From Bosea sp. BIWAKO-01 (lineage in GTDB: Bacteria; Pseudomonadota; Alphaproteobacteria; Rhizobiales; Beijerinckiaceae), in contig NZ_BCQA01000001.1 of NCBI RefSeq assembly GCF_001748145.1, positions 1,795,501 to 1,859,500 of the forward strand: a DNA stretch of 64,000 nucleotides, given 5' to 3'. The position numbers and the translations under genes were made by a program. The notes under the pieces were generated by a model. That model made no database searches. It was given only the letters and a program-made list of their open reading frames with translations, and had not been told where the DNA came from. This document shows, piece by piece, positions 1-9,009 of the stretch (positions within the stretch are counted from its first letter, which is position 1; each line of letters begins with the position of its first letter).

Positions 1-147
1 GTCAGAGCGCAGCAGCACATAGGCGCGACCGTCCGCATCGATCGTGACGTCGGTGATCTTTCCCGGCGTTTGGGACAGATCCCCCCAAGGTCGCTCGACG
101 CCAAAGCTCCGCTCGCCCAACCGGACGCGCAATTCCGTCTTCATCAT
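1..147 (-). CDS. NHL/SMP-30-like beta-propeller protein, N-terminal fragment (cut by window edge)
   Basis: Reading leftward from two consecutive ATG codons (145-147 and 142-144), an open frame runs 49 codons to the window edge without a stop. A GAGGGG ribosome site lies directly upstream. The residues PGKITDVTIDADGRAYVLLR resemble a blade of NHL-repeat or SMP-30-like beta-propellers. Only the N-terminus is visible, so enzyme or binding role cannot be assigned. It diverges from the amidohydrolase gene at 219; the 71 bp between them must hold both promoters, so the two may be co-regulated. Confidence 0.55.
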   Translation of the reverse strand, partial: MMKTELRVRLGERSFGVERPWGDLSQTPGKITDVTIDADGRAYVLLRSD

Positions 148-218
148 CCCCTCGAGACTGCGGCGCAGCCGCGCCGGCTTGTGAATGGCGAGCCAGCCGC
201 CAGAACCGGAGAACTGCA

Positions 219-1661
219 GTGAGCGATTTCGATCTTGTCATTCGTGGCGGAACGACGGTGACCACGTCCGACATCTCTGTTTGCGATGTCGGCGTCAAGG
301 ATGGGTTGATTGCAGCGATCGGCGCCGGTCTGCCTCGAGGCGACACCGATATCGATGCGACGGGATTGCTGGTCCTTCCAGGCGGGGTCGACACGCATGT
401 GCATCTCGACCAGCCCTTCTCGTCCGGCGCCGACATCGCCGACGATTTTGCGAGCGGGACGGCGTCGGCTACGGCGGGCGGCACGACGACGATCGTCTGC
501 CACGCGCCTCAGACGCGCGGCGGGTCGCTGACTGAGGCCGTCGCGGCCTATGCCGTGAAGGCAAGGCAGGCGCGGATCGACCACGGCTTCCATCTGCTGA
601 TCAACGACCCGACCCCTGACGTGCTCGAGCGGGAATTGCCGGCGCTGGTGGCGGCGGGGCATCGCTCCGTGAAGGTCTTCATGACCTATGAGAGCAACCG
701 CCTCGCCGATGCGCAGATCCTGCAGACGCTCGCGGCGGCGCGCCGTGCCGGCGCGCTCGTCTGCGTGCACGCCGAACATCATGAGCTGATCGGCTGGCTG
801 ACCCAGGCGCTGCTGGCGGCAGGGCTGACCGCACCGCGGCATCTCGCCTGGGCGAAGCCCATGGTGGTCGAGCGCGAAGCGACCCACCGCATTCTGGCGC
901 TGGCAGAGGCGCTGGACACCCCGGTCCAGGTCTTCCATGTCTCGGGCGCGCAGTCCGGGGAGGAGGTGGCGCGCGCGCAGGCCCGCGGCCAGAAGGCCTG
1001 GGCAGAGACCTGCACGCAATATCTCGTGCTCGGTGAATCCGACATGGACCGGCCCGGCTTCGAAGGCGCCAAGTTCATGATCTCGCCGGCGCTGCGCCCG
1101 CCATCCGATCGCGAGGCGCTGTGGCAGCTCATCCGAGACGGCGTCATCGATATCGTCTCATCGGATCACTCGCCACTGCGTTTCGACGATCCGCGCGGCA
1201 AGAAGCAACACGGCGAAGCGGCCCCCTTCAACAAGATCCCGAACGGCGTTCCCGGCCTCGCAGCGCGCTTGCCCATTCTCTATTCCGAGGGGGTCGCCAA
1301 GGGGCGCATCGATCTGCGCACCTTCGTCTCGCTCGTTGCGACCAACCCGGCGCGCCGTTTCGGGCTTGCCCCGCGCAAGGGCTCCATCGCGATCGGCGCC
1401 GATGCCGATATCGTCGTCTTCGATCCGACCAGGCGCATGCGCCTGACTAATGCGCTGCAGCACCATGGCAGCGACTACACGCCCTATGAGGGGCTCGAGG
1501 TGCTCGGCTACCCCACCGCGACCTACCAGCGCGGCCAGTTGATTTTCGACGGCGCCAATGTGCTGGCGCAGCCCGGAGCCGGACAGCTGATTGCGCGATC
1601 GGCCTATGCGGAAATCGCTCCCACCGGACGTTTCCCGACGCCGTTCAATCCGTTCGAATAG
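219..1661 (+). CDS. Cyclic amidohydrolase of the dihydropyrimidinase/hydantoinase family
   Basis: A 480-residue metal-dependent amidohydrolase that opens cyclic amides such as dihydropyrimidines or hydantoins; the exact substrate is not readable. The HxH metal motif is at residues 60-62 (GGVDTHVHLDQP). The expected carboxylated lysine is K152 (SVKVFMTYES). Further metal histidines fit CVHAEHHE and VFHVSGAQ, and the catalytic Asp fits SSDHSPLRF near residue 316. Length matches the family. Start is GTG at 219, chosen because GGAG lies about 8 bp upstream and the N-terminus (DFDLVIRGG) matches family members from the first residues. Allantoinase is a less likely alternative. Confidence 0.9.
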   Translation: MSDFDLVIRGGTTVTTSDISVCDVGVKDGLIAAIGAGLPRGDTDIDATGLLVLPGGVDTHVHLDQPFSSGADIADDFASGTASATAGGTTTIVCHAPQTRGGSLTEAVAAYAVKARQARIDHGFHLLINDPTPDVLERELPALVAAGHRSVKVFMTYESNRLADAQILQTLAAARRAGALVCVHAEHHELIGWLTQALLAAGLTAPRHLAWAKPMVVEREATHRILALAEALDTPVQVFHVSGAQSGEEVARAQARGQKAWAETCTQYLVLGESDMDRPGFEGAKFMISPALRPPSDREALWQLIRDGVIDIVSSDHSPLRFDDPRGKKQHGEAAPFNKIPNGVPGLAARLPILYSEGVAKGRIDLRTFVSLVATNPARRFGLAPRKGSIAIGADADIVVFDPTRRMRLTNALQHHGSDYTPYEGLEVLGYPTATYQRGQLIFDGANVLAQPGAGQLIARSAYAEIAPTGRFPTPFNPFE

Positions 1662-1907
1662 GCTTGGATCTGCCCCCCGCAACACCCCTGGCCGCTCCAA
1701 TCAGGACATCACTGCGAACATGTATGCGCGTGAAGTTCCGATATGATTCCTGGGCTGGGCCAGGATGGGATTGATCCCGAGTGACATCGCCCCTTGGCCT
1801 CAGCGCCTCCAATGCGCCAATGATGAATTCACCGCCGGATAAGATTTGGGCACAATGTCAACGCTGTCCGAACGCAGAACGGTGCCTGCGCTCGGACAGA
1901 CGTTTCG

Positions 1908-2114
1908 CTATGAACGGGATCTGGCGATTGCACAGGCCGAGATACGATCCGTCATCCGGCTACTCCACTTACATCGTCCATTCAGGACCTGCGCTCCGAC
2001 AACTTTCGCGCATTTGCACATCATCCCCTTCTTAATATACGGGTTTGTTTGAGCATTTGCAGAATCTACAGTTAGGACGATGGCAAGCAAGGCAAAGGCA
2101 GCAGCTAATCTCAT
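1908..2114 (-). CDS. Small secreted cysteine-containing protein, hypothetical
   Basis: A 68-residue frame with a textbook Sec signal peptide (MRLAAAFALLAIVLTVDSANA, likely cleavage after ANA) and a mature part with a Cys-Lys-Cys motif and two further cysteines. A purine-rich GGGGGGA ribosome site sits 8 bases before the ATG. No family is recognised. The signal peptide and ribosome site argue for a real gene; the arginine/serine-rich tail argues for caution. A periplasmic or secreted role is inferred only from the signal peptide. Confidence 0.4.
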   Translation of the reverse strand: MRLAAAFALLAIVLTVDSANAQTNPYIKKGMMCKCAKVVGAQVLNGRCKWSSRMTDRISACAIARSRS

Positions 2115-2457
2115 CTAAGGCATCCCCCCTGGTGGTATTGCGGAACATTCTGCAACACACGCTCTTTGACCCTGTCCAGGCAATCTGCCTGTCATGGTTT
2201 CTTCGCGCATCGATCCCCGAATGCTGGACGAGGGCAGCAGCCTGCATGGGGGCTGACGTGGTGGGATCGCCAAGCGGCCGAGCTCACGGACGGCGTCGAA
2301 GACCGCCCGGCCCGCTGGTCGCGTTGGCCGAGATCGTGCGCCGTAGCTCCGCTTTACCAGGTGAGCCGCGAGCCACCCCGGGTGATCGCATGGCGATCAT
2401 CTGAGCATGCGTTGCAACGGGACGCCCCATTTCCCGAACTGCAAGGGCTTGATCCGG
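2115..2457. other. Intergenic stretch, no gene recognised
   Basis: About 340 bases between the start of the small secreted protein and the stop of the patatin gene. Open frames exist but none has a convincing ribosome site, signal or family motif. It should contain the leftward promoter of the small secreted protein. Confidence 0.5.
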
Positions 2458-3894
2458 TCATTCTCTCCCGGTGACGCCGGCAACGCGGCGGACATCGTCG
2501 ACCACCTGTTTGACCGCTGCACTCCGGTGAACAACCGTCTTGCCGGCCTCGATGAGCAGTTCCACCTGCTCGCGCGGCAGCGAGAGCCGCGTTTCGACGC
2601 GGTTCAGGCTGGACGCGACGTTTGGTTCCAGATCCGCGAATTCGAGGTGTTCGACCCTGAAATCAACTTTGCGGCAGTCCCAGCCGTCGGCGCTGCCCCG
2701 GATCCGGCGCACGGTTTCCAACGGCAACCCGCACCGGTAGGCGACCACCCGCTCCTTCCACCTTTCGACTGCAAAGTTCAAAGCGTCGAGAGCATGACGA
2801 GACGATGAGGTCATGCCCGTGTCGATTGCCGCTTCGACCAGCGGCGCCAGCCAGGGGCCCCTGATCGAAGCTCCCCAATCCTCCGTCTGACCCCGGCCCG
2901 CATCGGCAACAATGAACAGGAAATGGCGCAGCTTGACGGCCTGCTCCGCCGATAATGGTCCGTGCGGGGTCTTGGACGCGCTTCTTTCCAGCACGAACCC
3001 CGTTATGCCCAGATTGTCTGTCAGGCCGCCATCCATCAGCCGCACAAACTTGATGCCGTCTTCGGCATGGTAGGAGTCCAATGCGTTGGCGTAAGCCGTC
3101 AGCCGCAAGGATGGGTTGGAGCCGCTCAGCGCGCCCTTCAACCACGCAGGGTGGCGGTAGCCGCAATCCTGCTTGGAGGCAGCCAGCACGACGGGCGCAA
3201 AGACGACCGGCACGGCGGCGGAGGCTGCCACCGCATCCGAAATCTTCAGCTTGTCGAGATCGCTGCAGAGTGCCGCAAAGGTATCGTAGCTAAAGAGAAA
3301 AGGCGTCCGATTGTAGATATCCGAAGCGCTGATCCAGAGGGATGGTGCGTTCGTCCATTTGAAGCGGGTAAAATCTGCCCCATCGAACAGGTTATCGTTC
3401 AACCAGCGCGCAAAGGTATTTCGGTCATTCACGCCGCCCGCCACTGCTCGGGACAGGCTGAACGGTGACGCCAGCGAAGTTTCCATGCTCGCTTCTGCAT
3501 GTTGAAACAAGAAGCGCTCATCGAAATCACGATAATCGTCGCGGCCACGATAGCCGAAATAGGCCGCAGTGATAGCTCCTCCGGAGACCCCGGAAATCAT
3601 GCGGACATTGTCGATCATCGTCCGCTCATAGGGCTTCTGATCGACGATGATCTCGTCAAGCGCACGCAAGACACCATAGGAGAAGGCCGAAGCGCGAACG
3701 CCGCCTCCCGAGAAGGCGAGGCCAACGACCATCGAGCCGTCATCCCCGCGATCGGTGACGAATTCCGGCGACGGTGGCGGCGCCTTCTCCGCGTGACTGT
3801 TGACGGGCCCGACATCCGCTGCCGAGCAGGCGCAGAGGATGAGCGAGGCCATCAGCCAGATGGCCTTCACGCCCTTCGCAGCAAGCAGCCTCAT
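2458..3894 (-). CDS. Patatin-like phospholipase, probable lipoprotein
   Basis: A 478-residue serine acylhydrolase predicted to cleave acyl esters of lipids at the envelope. The oxyanion-hole motif GGGVR is at residues 63-67, the nucleophile elbow GVSGG has Ser at about 104, and the Asp of the Ser-Asp dyad fits MDGGLTDNLG. The N-terminus (MRLLAAKGVKAIWLMASLIL then CAC) is a signal peptide with a plausible lipobox and lipidated Cys23. Start at 3894 is preferred over an in-frame ATG 24 codons upstream because it gives a proper signal peptide and has GGAGAG just upstream. It stands alone on its strand. Natural substrate unknown. Confidence 0.85.
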   Translation of the reverse strand: MRLLAAKGVKAIWLMASLILCACSAADVGPVNSHAEKAPPPSPEFVTDRGDDGSMVVGLAFSGGGVRASAFSYGVLRALDEIIVDQKPYERTMIDNVRMISGVSGGAITAAYFGYRGRDDYRDFDERFLFQHAEASMETSLASPFSLSRAVAGGVNDRNTFARWLNDNLFDGADFTRFKWTNAPSLWISASDIYNRTPFLFSYDTFAALCSDLDKLKISDAVAASAAVPVVFAPVVLAASKQDCGYRHPAWLKGALSGSNPSLRLTAYANALDSYHAEDGIKFVRLMDGGLTDNLGITGFVLERSASKTPHGPLSAEQAVKLRHFLFIVADAGRGQTEDWGASIRGPWLAPLVEAAIDTGMTSSSRHALDALNFAVERWKERVVAYRCGLPLETVRRIRGSADGWDCRKVDFRVEHLEFADLEPNVASSLNRVETRLSLPREQVELLIEAGKTVVHRSAAVKQVVDDVRRVAGVTGRE

Positions 3895-4212
3895 TCGCTC
3901 TCCGGCACCGTCGCACGATGACTGGTTACGTAACTGACATCCCGGCAGATAGCCGATTCGGCCCAACCGCTCGATTCAAATTGCAACCAGCAATCACGTC
4001 CTGGCTCGGGCCCCCGCGCATTGACTGTGCCGGCATTCGAGGCAGTCTCGTTCACTCAAGAAGGCCGGACCGTCGCCGGCGCGACGGGCCGCCCCGACAG
4101 GGTTGCGATGTTGGCCCTCACGCATGACGGCCACCCCATCGGAGCGGCCGCGAACGAGACCAGATGCTGCCGGGCGGTTCGCCCTTTGGCCCGGCAGCTG
4201 CGCTCAGGCGCT

Positions 4213-4488
4213 TTATGGGCAGGGGCCCGTAAAGCGGCGGCCGCTCGTGTCCTGGAAGATGCAGTTGTTCGGAGTTGTCGCCCGGCCGACAACCGCACCG
4301 GTCACGCCACCAGCGAGGGCACCGATCGCGGCACCGCGTCCGCCACCCGCGATCCCGCCGATGAGCGCGCCACCGCCAGCACCAATTGCGGCGCCGCCAA
4401 GCGTGCGCTGTGACTGAGATTCGGGATTGCAGCCTGCGAGTAAGAGGCCGAGGCCGATAAAGCCGGCGAACGTGATCGAACGGATCAT
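4213..4488 (-). CDS. Glycine-zipper lipoprotein
   Basis: A 91-residue protein with a lipoprotein signal (GLGLLLAGC, lipidated Cys at about 20) followed by a glycine-zipper segment (GGALIGGIAGGGRGAAIGALAGG) typical of small outer-membrane lipoproteins related to the rickettsial 17-kDa antigen and YMGG proteins. The C-terminus (CIFQDTSGRRFTGPCP) has a cysteine pair that may form a disulfide. GGAG lies about 9 bp upstream of the ATG. Likely an envelope-associated structural protein; no enzyme function expected. Confidence 0.8.
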   Translation of the reverse strand: MIRSITFAGFIGLGLLLAGCNPESQSQRTLGGAAIGAGGGALIGGIAGGGRGAAIGALAGGVTGAVVGRATTPNNCIFQDTSGRRFTGPCP

Positions 4489-5120
4489 TATGGGGCTCCT
4501 TGTTCAAGAGTGCGCGCGAATGCGAACGCGTCAATCTAGGCCAAGCAGCCGAACCCGCCATCGCCCTGCGTCCCAATCTATGTGCATGGCGTTTCTTGCA
4601 GCTCCGAACCGGAGGCGAAAAACCGCCGCTTGGCACGCGCCCTACGCGACCCCGCTGCCCGCATCGGGGGTCGCAACCGATTGGTCATGGATAATCGAAC
4701 GGATCAATCGATCGGCGGCGCGTCAGGTCGCGGCCGGCCGGTGGGCGGATGCGTCCGTCGTGGAGTGGGCATGGCCCCAGGCGGCAAGCTGCTTCCTGAC
4801 GATCACAACGAGACGCCGCTCCGCGACGGCTGCCAGTCCCGGAATATTCGTGGCAAGCCTGTATGTCGCGAAGCGGATTCCGGTCAGAGCAGCTGCAATG
4901 CCATAGCAGATCCTCTCGAGCGTACCGGAAGCCAAACATCCCGGCAGCCCTGACGGCATCGCCGCCAGCGAAATGTTCCACGAAGAAGACAGCAGGGGCT
5001 TTCTAACTTCGACTTAATCGACGCGCCGACACGATTTGAACCTGTGCCCATCCAGTTCGGCCCTCGTTCAAACGCCTGTTGCCGAGCGTCCGGCAATCAG
5101 CTATCCACCATCCACGGATT
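4489..5120. other. Intergenic region before tRNA-Arg, no confident gene
   Basis: About 630 bases between the glycine-zipper gene and tRNA-Arg. A leftward 78-codon frame (4723-4959, containing ERICYGIAAALTGIRFATYR) has protein-like composition, but there is no recognised family and no clear ribosome site, so it is not called. The tRNA promoter should lie in the last 60 bases. Confidence 0.4.
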
Positions 5121-5197
5121 GCGCCCGTAGCTCAGCTGGATAGAGCGTTGCCCTCCGAAGGCAAAGGTCACACGTTCGAATCGTGTCGGGCGCGCCA
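5121..5197 (+). tRNA. tRNA-Arg (anticodon CCG)
   Basis: Full cloverleaf: acceptor arm GCGCCCG pairs with CGGGCGC; D arm GCTC/GAGC; anticodon stem TTGCC/GGCAA with loop CTCCGAA (anticodon CCG, reads CGG); T arm ACACG/CGTGT around TTCGAAT; CCA is encoded. The 3' end overlaps the proposed island attachment site, and the integrated copy keeps an intact tRNA. Confidence 0.97.
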
Positions 5198-5215
5198 TAT
5201 TTTTCAATGACTTAA
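5189..5215 (+). repeat. Proposed attL (tRNA-Arg 3' end plus flank)
   Basis: 27 bases that begin in the tRNA acceptor arm (GGCGCGCCA) and continue into the T-rich flank with CAATGACTTAA. They match 32490-32516 at 23 of 27 positions. Two purine-rich near-repeats (TGGGGAAGA at 5244 and TTGGGGGAAGA at 5253) lie just inside and could be integrase arm-type sites; that is speculation. Confidence 0.5.
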
Positions 5216-5799
5216 ATCCCAGTTGACTTGCAGGCGTCTCGTCTGGGGAAGATTGGGGGAAGAAAAGCGCTCGCGGACCCACTGTTGGGGCGCGGCGCGG
5301 AGAATGTTGAGCGACGTCAACCAGGCGCTCGACCTCCCCAAATCCCTAGAGGCTTGGCCCCGTCCCTCGCCCCAAGAGAGACTACCAGGGGACCACCCCC
5401 TGGGCGGGGGCGGGGTGGAATTTGGGGCCCCATGCTCAGACAGGGCCGGAAAAATTGGCTGACAGTTCGTCAACATCGGAAAGCGCTCGAATTGGTCCGG
5501 ACACGCCACGAGCGGCAGCGGCATACTTTTCTGTTTAGCGATCGGCTCGACCACGTTGAGCCGTGTCCGATGTCGGACCTCGACGTCCCGAGGGAGGGCA
5601 GACGGTCTGCCTCGCTTTTCTTTCGAGCCGCCGACAGACTGAGCCGGCGTTCTACGCCGCCCACACGCGCCGCCACGGGTCAGTCTCTTCGCGCTTGGCG
5701 AGGCGAATTGAACTAACGTCGAACGATATATTTCATCGCTAGTTCTTCAATTTTTCATCAGTATGCTGATTTGGCTCTCTTTCCAGTGCATCGATTCTC
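5216..5799. other. Island left end and leader region of dpdE
   Basis: About 580 bases without a recognised gene. It contains a perfect 7-bp stem-loop (5385-5403: CCAGGGG, 5-base loop, CCCCTGG) and, from about 5705 to 5790, a markedly AT-richer stretch that is the best candidate for the promoter of the dpdE-D operon. No integrase remnant was seen although integrases often sit at this position. Confidence 0.45.
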
Positions 5800-8700
5800 A
5801 TGGATCCGCTTAGCGTTCAATATCCTTCTCAAGCTGCGGCACCTTTGCAGTTTGCAGTGACTGGCCTGCTTGTGGAATTGCCGCGCAACCAAGGGATTGG
5901 AAGGCTTGCAGCAGTTGAGGGGCGTACCTGCCGCGTGGAGATCTTCTATGGCGTCTCTCGGATCGAGACAGCGTTATTTAAGATCGAGGAGGTGTCCCGC
6001 GCATATCTCAGTCCTCAAACGCGGGTCTATGTTCGCTCGGGCCAAGGATTTCGCATTGGCCGCGTCGTCGGCTTTCACGTCCTTCCCGACAAGCTGGTCG
6101 AATACGACCTCAAATTTCCAAACGGCTTGAGGGACAGCGCTGATGAGCGGACGCTCTACGTTCGGCCGTGGTCAGTGCCAGAAGTACCTGCAAATGTTCT
6201 GCTCGGCGGGAGCGCTGAAAGCCAGTTCCTGCACGATCGTCGTTTGTCCGCCACCCAATCTCTTGTATCCATGCGGGCCGCTGCGCAGGGGATGACAGCG
6301 CTGTTGTCGGCGAGCGTGGAGTTGGTCCCCCACCAAGTCGTTGCTGCCCGTCGAATTTTGAAGGATCCCATCCAACGCTACCTTCTTGCTGACGAGGTTG
6401 GCCTTGGGAAAACTATTGAGGCGGGTCTGGTGATCCGTCAGCGGCTGATCGATGATCCGTCGTGCAATGTGGTTGTCTGCGTCCCCGCCGTGTTGCTCTC
6501 GCAGTGGAGGGATGAACTGGTTGCAAAACTCAGGCTCGATCAGTTTCCCGGCAGTTGGTCGCTCGTCTCACATGAGGCGATCGGCGAGATCGCGGGATCG
6601 TGCGACCTCCTCGTGGTCGATGAGGCACACCACCTAGTTGGCATTGAGACTGGCACATTATCGGCGCAAGCGCAGGCGCTGCGCAATTTGGCGCATCGCA
6701 CCGCCTCACTGCTGCTTCTGTCTGCGACGCCGGTTCTTGGACGAGAGCAACAGTTCCTAGCTCTCCTGAACCTGCTCGACCCGGACAGTCATCCTCTCGA
6801 TGACATTGCTGGGTTCCGGACCAAATTGGAACAAAGGCGTCAGTACGGGCGCCTGCTACTGGGCCTCGATCCAGAGGCACCCACGTTCGTGCTCAAACAA
6901 CGCGGCCTTGAGGCAACCCGGCTTTTTGCAGATGATCCAACTGTCTTGGACCTAGCGCCACGCATGATTGCCGCCGCGCAATCAGGAAGCGCCGATCTCG
7001 TTCAACTCTGCTCGGCCCTGCGCTACCACATCGCAGACACGTACCGGATCCACCAACGCCTTATTCGATCACGGCGGGTCGATGCACAAGGGTGGGAATT
7101 CCGAAACCGAGGCCCGCAGCCGAAAGATGGCGAACCCCCTAGTCTATCGCATGTGCGTGAAGAGCCTGACGGCGATCCACGCATTGATGAGTGCCTCACG
7201 GAGCTTGAGAGTTGGCGGCTTGCGGCTTGTGCTTTCCGGGCTCGCGACACCTCCATCTCGGCGATGGTGCTTGCCCGTCGCCACGTCGACCTCCTCGAAG
7301 CGCTTGGCATCGGCTGTGACCACCTGGCCGAGACGACCAAGCGCTTATCTCCCCTGTTCGATGACGAACGGGACATCTTCGACGCCATTCAGTCAATTTC
7401 AGATCGCGGTGTGCATGACAACGAGCCCTTCAACATCGCATTCGACAGCCTCAATCGGCTACTGAAAGCGATTGGGGGATCATCGCGCAAAGTCGTAGTC
7501 TTTTCCTCCTCTACCGAGCAAGCGCGGGCCTTTGCTGCCAGATTGGGCGAGCAGCAGCCCGATCTGAAGATCTTTCTGCTCGATCGCGAAAACCGCTTTG
7601 CCGACCAGGCGCCCATCTCTCTTGGCTTTCGCCATCACAAGGGAGCGGCAGTGTGCGTCTTCGACGCGGCTTGCGAAGAAGGTCTCAACTTCAGTTGTGC
7701 GGATGCGATTGTGCATCTCGATCTCCCATTTTCTGCGACCCGCCTCGAACAGCGACTGGGAAGACTGGACCGCTTTGGGCGCAAGCAGGACCAGATCCGG
7801 CACCGGATCATGATGCCGTCAGATGACGAACACTATCCTTGGGCCGCTTGGCAAAAGCTGCTCGCAGAAGGCTTCCTTATATACAACCGCTCCATCAGCG
7901 ACGTGCAGTTCCTTTTGGAAGATATCGAAGAGGAAATCGTTCTAGCGCTGTTCGAGCGTGGCGCTCGCGCGCTCGAAGCGATGATCCCGTCAATCCGTGC
8001 TCGTATATCCGACGAGCGTGGTGCTCAGACGGAGCAGGCCGTCCTTGATCAAATTGCACTCGATGAGGAGGCTAATGCCGACGTTATCGAGGCGATTGAA
8101 CGCGCTGAGGAACGGGAGGATAGCCTGGATGAAAGCGTCGATTTTTGGTGGGGCGGCGCTCTACATCTCAGGCGCCGACGCTCATCGGCAACGACCGAGG
8201 ATCCTTTTTTCATAACCGCATCTCCGCAGACGTTGATCCCGCGGCTGCCGTGGCTTTCCAGTATCGGCATCGATGAGACCTGTTTGACTTGGCGCCGCCG
8301 AGTCGCGTCCCAAGGCGCTCGTATCACCCTTCTTCGACCGGGCACGCCCCTCGTCGATGCCATCGAACGCTTTACATTCTGGGACGACCGGGGGACCGCG
8401 TTCCTGACGTGGCGAGCGGATCCCGCGTGGACGTTGGAACCATGGATTGGCTTTCGGCTCTGTTTTGCCGTCGAGCCCCAAATTGATCGCGCAAATCCGT
8501 TGTTTCCGACGGTGCAGGAACGGGCCCTGTCGCGGCGGGCCCAGCAATACTTCCCGCAGCAATACGTGGTCCTCCATGTTGATATTGAGGGCAATGAGGT
8601 CCGGGATCCTGATCTCCTCGCGGTTTTGACGCGGCCCTATCAGCGCGACGAAACAGCAAACTGCGATCTCAACCTTGGCAGCCGGATCTCGATCCTTGAC

Positions 8701-9009
8701 ACCGTTATTGACCGAGCATCTCTGACAAGGGCCATTGAACATGTCCACGTCCAGGGCCGTAGCGCGATGATGGCTGCATTGGATATCGACGGGCAAGTAG
8801 CGAAGGCATTGGAGTTCGCTCAACGAGACCTTGCGCGCCATCGGCAGCGCTTCGCCGTGCGTGCCAAAGATGGTGATGCTTGTGCTGCCGCCGCCCTGAA
8901 AGCTGCTGAGGAGATGGTTGCAGGCATTGCAAATCCGACCATCAGGCTCGACGCAATGGGATGTTTCGTGGTCGCGGCCGCCTTACCCGCGCGAGGTCGG
9001 CATGCGTGA
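5800..9009 (+). CDS. dpdE: DpdE, SNF2-like helicase of the Dpd system
   Basis: A 1069-residue superfamily 2 ATPase. Motif I is LADEVGLGKT near residue 196-205, motif II VVDEAHHL near 272, motif III LLLSATP near 305, and motif VI LEQRLGRLDRFGR near 648. The DEVGLGKT/DEAH signature and size match SNF2/RapA-like translocases. In described Dpd clusters DpdE belongs to the set needed for restriction of unmodified DNA rather than for base modification. It opens an eight-gene operon; the next gene overlaps its stop by 8 bp. No good ribosome site precedes the ATG, so the start is less certain than the frame. DNA translocation during restriction is inferred. Confidence 0.87.
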   Translation: MDPLSVQYPSQAAAPLQFAVTGLLVELPRNQGIGRLAAVEGRTCRVEIFYGVSRIETALFKIEEVSRAYLSPQTRVYVRSGQGFRIGRVVGFHVLPDKLVEYDLKFPNGLRDSADERTLYVRPWSVPEVPANVLLGGSAESQFLHDRRLSATQSLVSMRAAAQGMTALLSASVELVPHQVVAARRILKDPIQRYLLADEVGLGKTIEAGLVIRQRLIDDPSCNVVVCVPAVLLSQWRDELVAKLRLDQFPGSWSLVSHEAIGEIAGSCDLLVVDEAHHLVGIETGTLSAQAQALRNLAHRTASLLLLSATPVLGREQQFLALLNLLDPDSHPLDDIAGFRTKLEQRRQYGRLLLGLDPEAPTFVLKQRGLEATRLFADDPTVLDLAPRMIAAAQSGSADLVQLCSALRYHIADTYRIHQRLIRSRRVDAQGWEFRNRGPQPKDGEPPSLSHVREEPDGDPRIDECLTELESWRLAACAFRARDTSISAMVLARRHVDLLEALGIGCDHLAETTKRLSPLFDDERDIFDAIQSISDRGVHDNEPFNIAFDSLNRLLKAIGGSSRKVVVFSSSTEQARAFAARLGEQQPDLKIFLLDRENRFADQAPISLGFRHHKGAAVCVFDAACEEGLNFSCADAIVHLDLPFSATRLEQRLGRLDRFGRKQDQIRHRIMMPSDDEHYPWAAWQKLLAEGFLIYNRSISDVQFLLEDIEEEIVLALFERGARALEAMIPSIRARISDERGAQTEQAVLDQIALDEEANADVIEAIERAEEREDSLDESVDFWWGGALHLRRRRSSATTEDPFFITASPQTLIPRLPWLSSIGIDETCLTWRRRVASQGARITLLRPGTPLVDAIERFTFWDDRGTAFLTWRADPAWTLEPWIGFRLCFAVEPQIDRANPLFPTVQERALSRRAQQYFPQQYVVLHVDIEGNEVRDPDLLAVLTRPYQRDETANCDLNLGSRISILDTVIDRASLTRAIEHVHVQGRSAMMAALDIDGQVAKALEFAQRDLARHRQRFAVRAKDGDACAAAALKAAEEMVAGIANPTIRLDAMGCFVVAAALPARGRHA

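Noticed and set aside
2166..2474. Rightward 102-codon frame with many Trp and Arg residues
   Set aside because: Overlaps the end of the patatin gene, has no ribosome site and no recognisable family.
5216..5799. Integrase gene or remnant next to the tRNA
   Set aside because: Looked for tyrosine-recombinase features on both strands; none seen. Only short repeats and a hairpin are present.
5389..5799. A precise sigma-70 promoter for dpdE (TTGAAC with TATATT near 5707-5731)
   Set aside because: The hexamers are only about 13 bp apart, so the promoter is not called beyond noting the AT-rich stretch.
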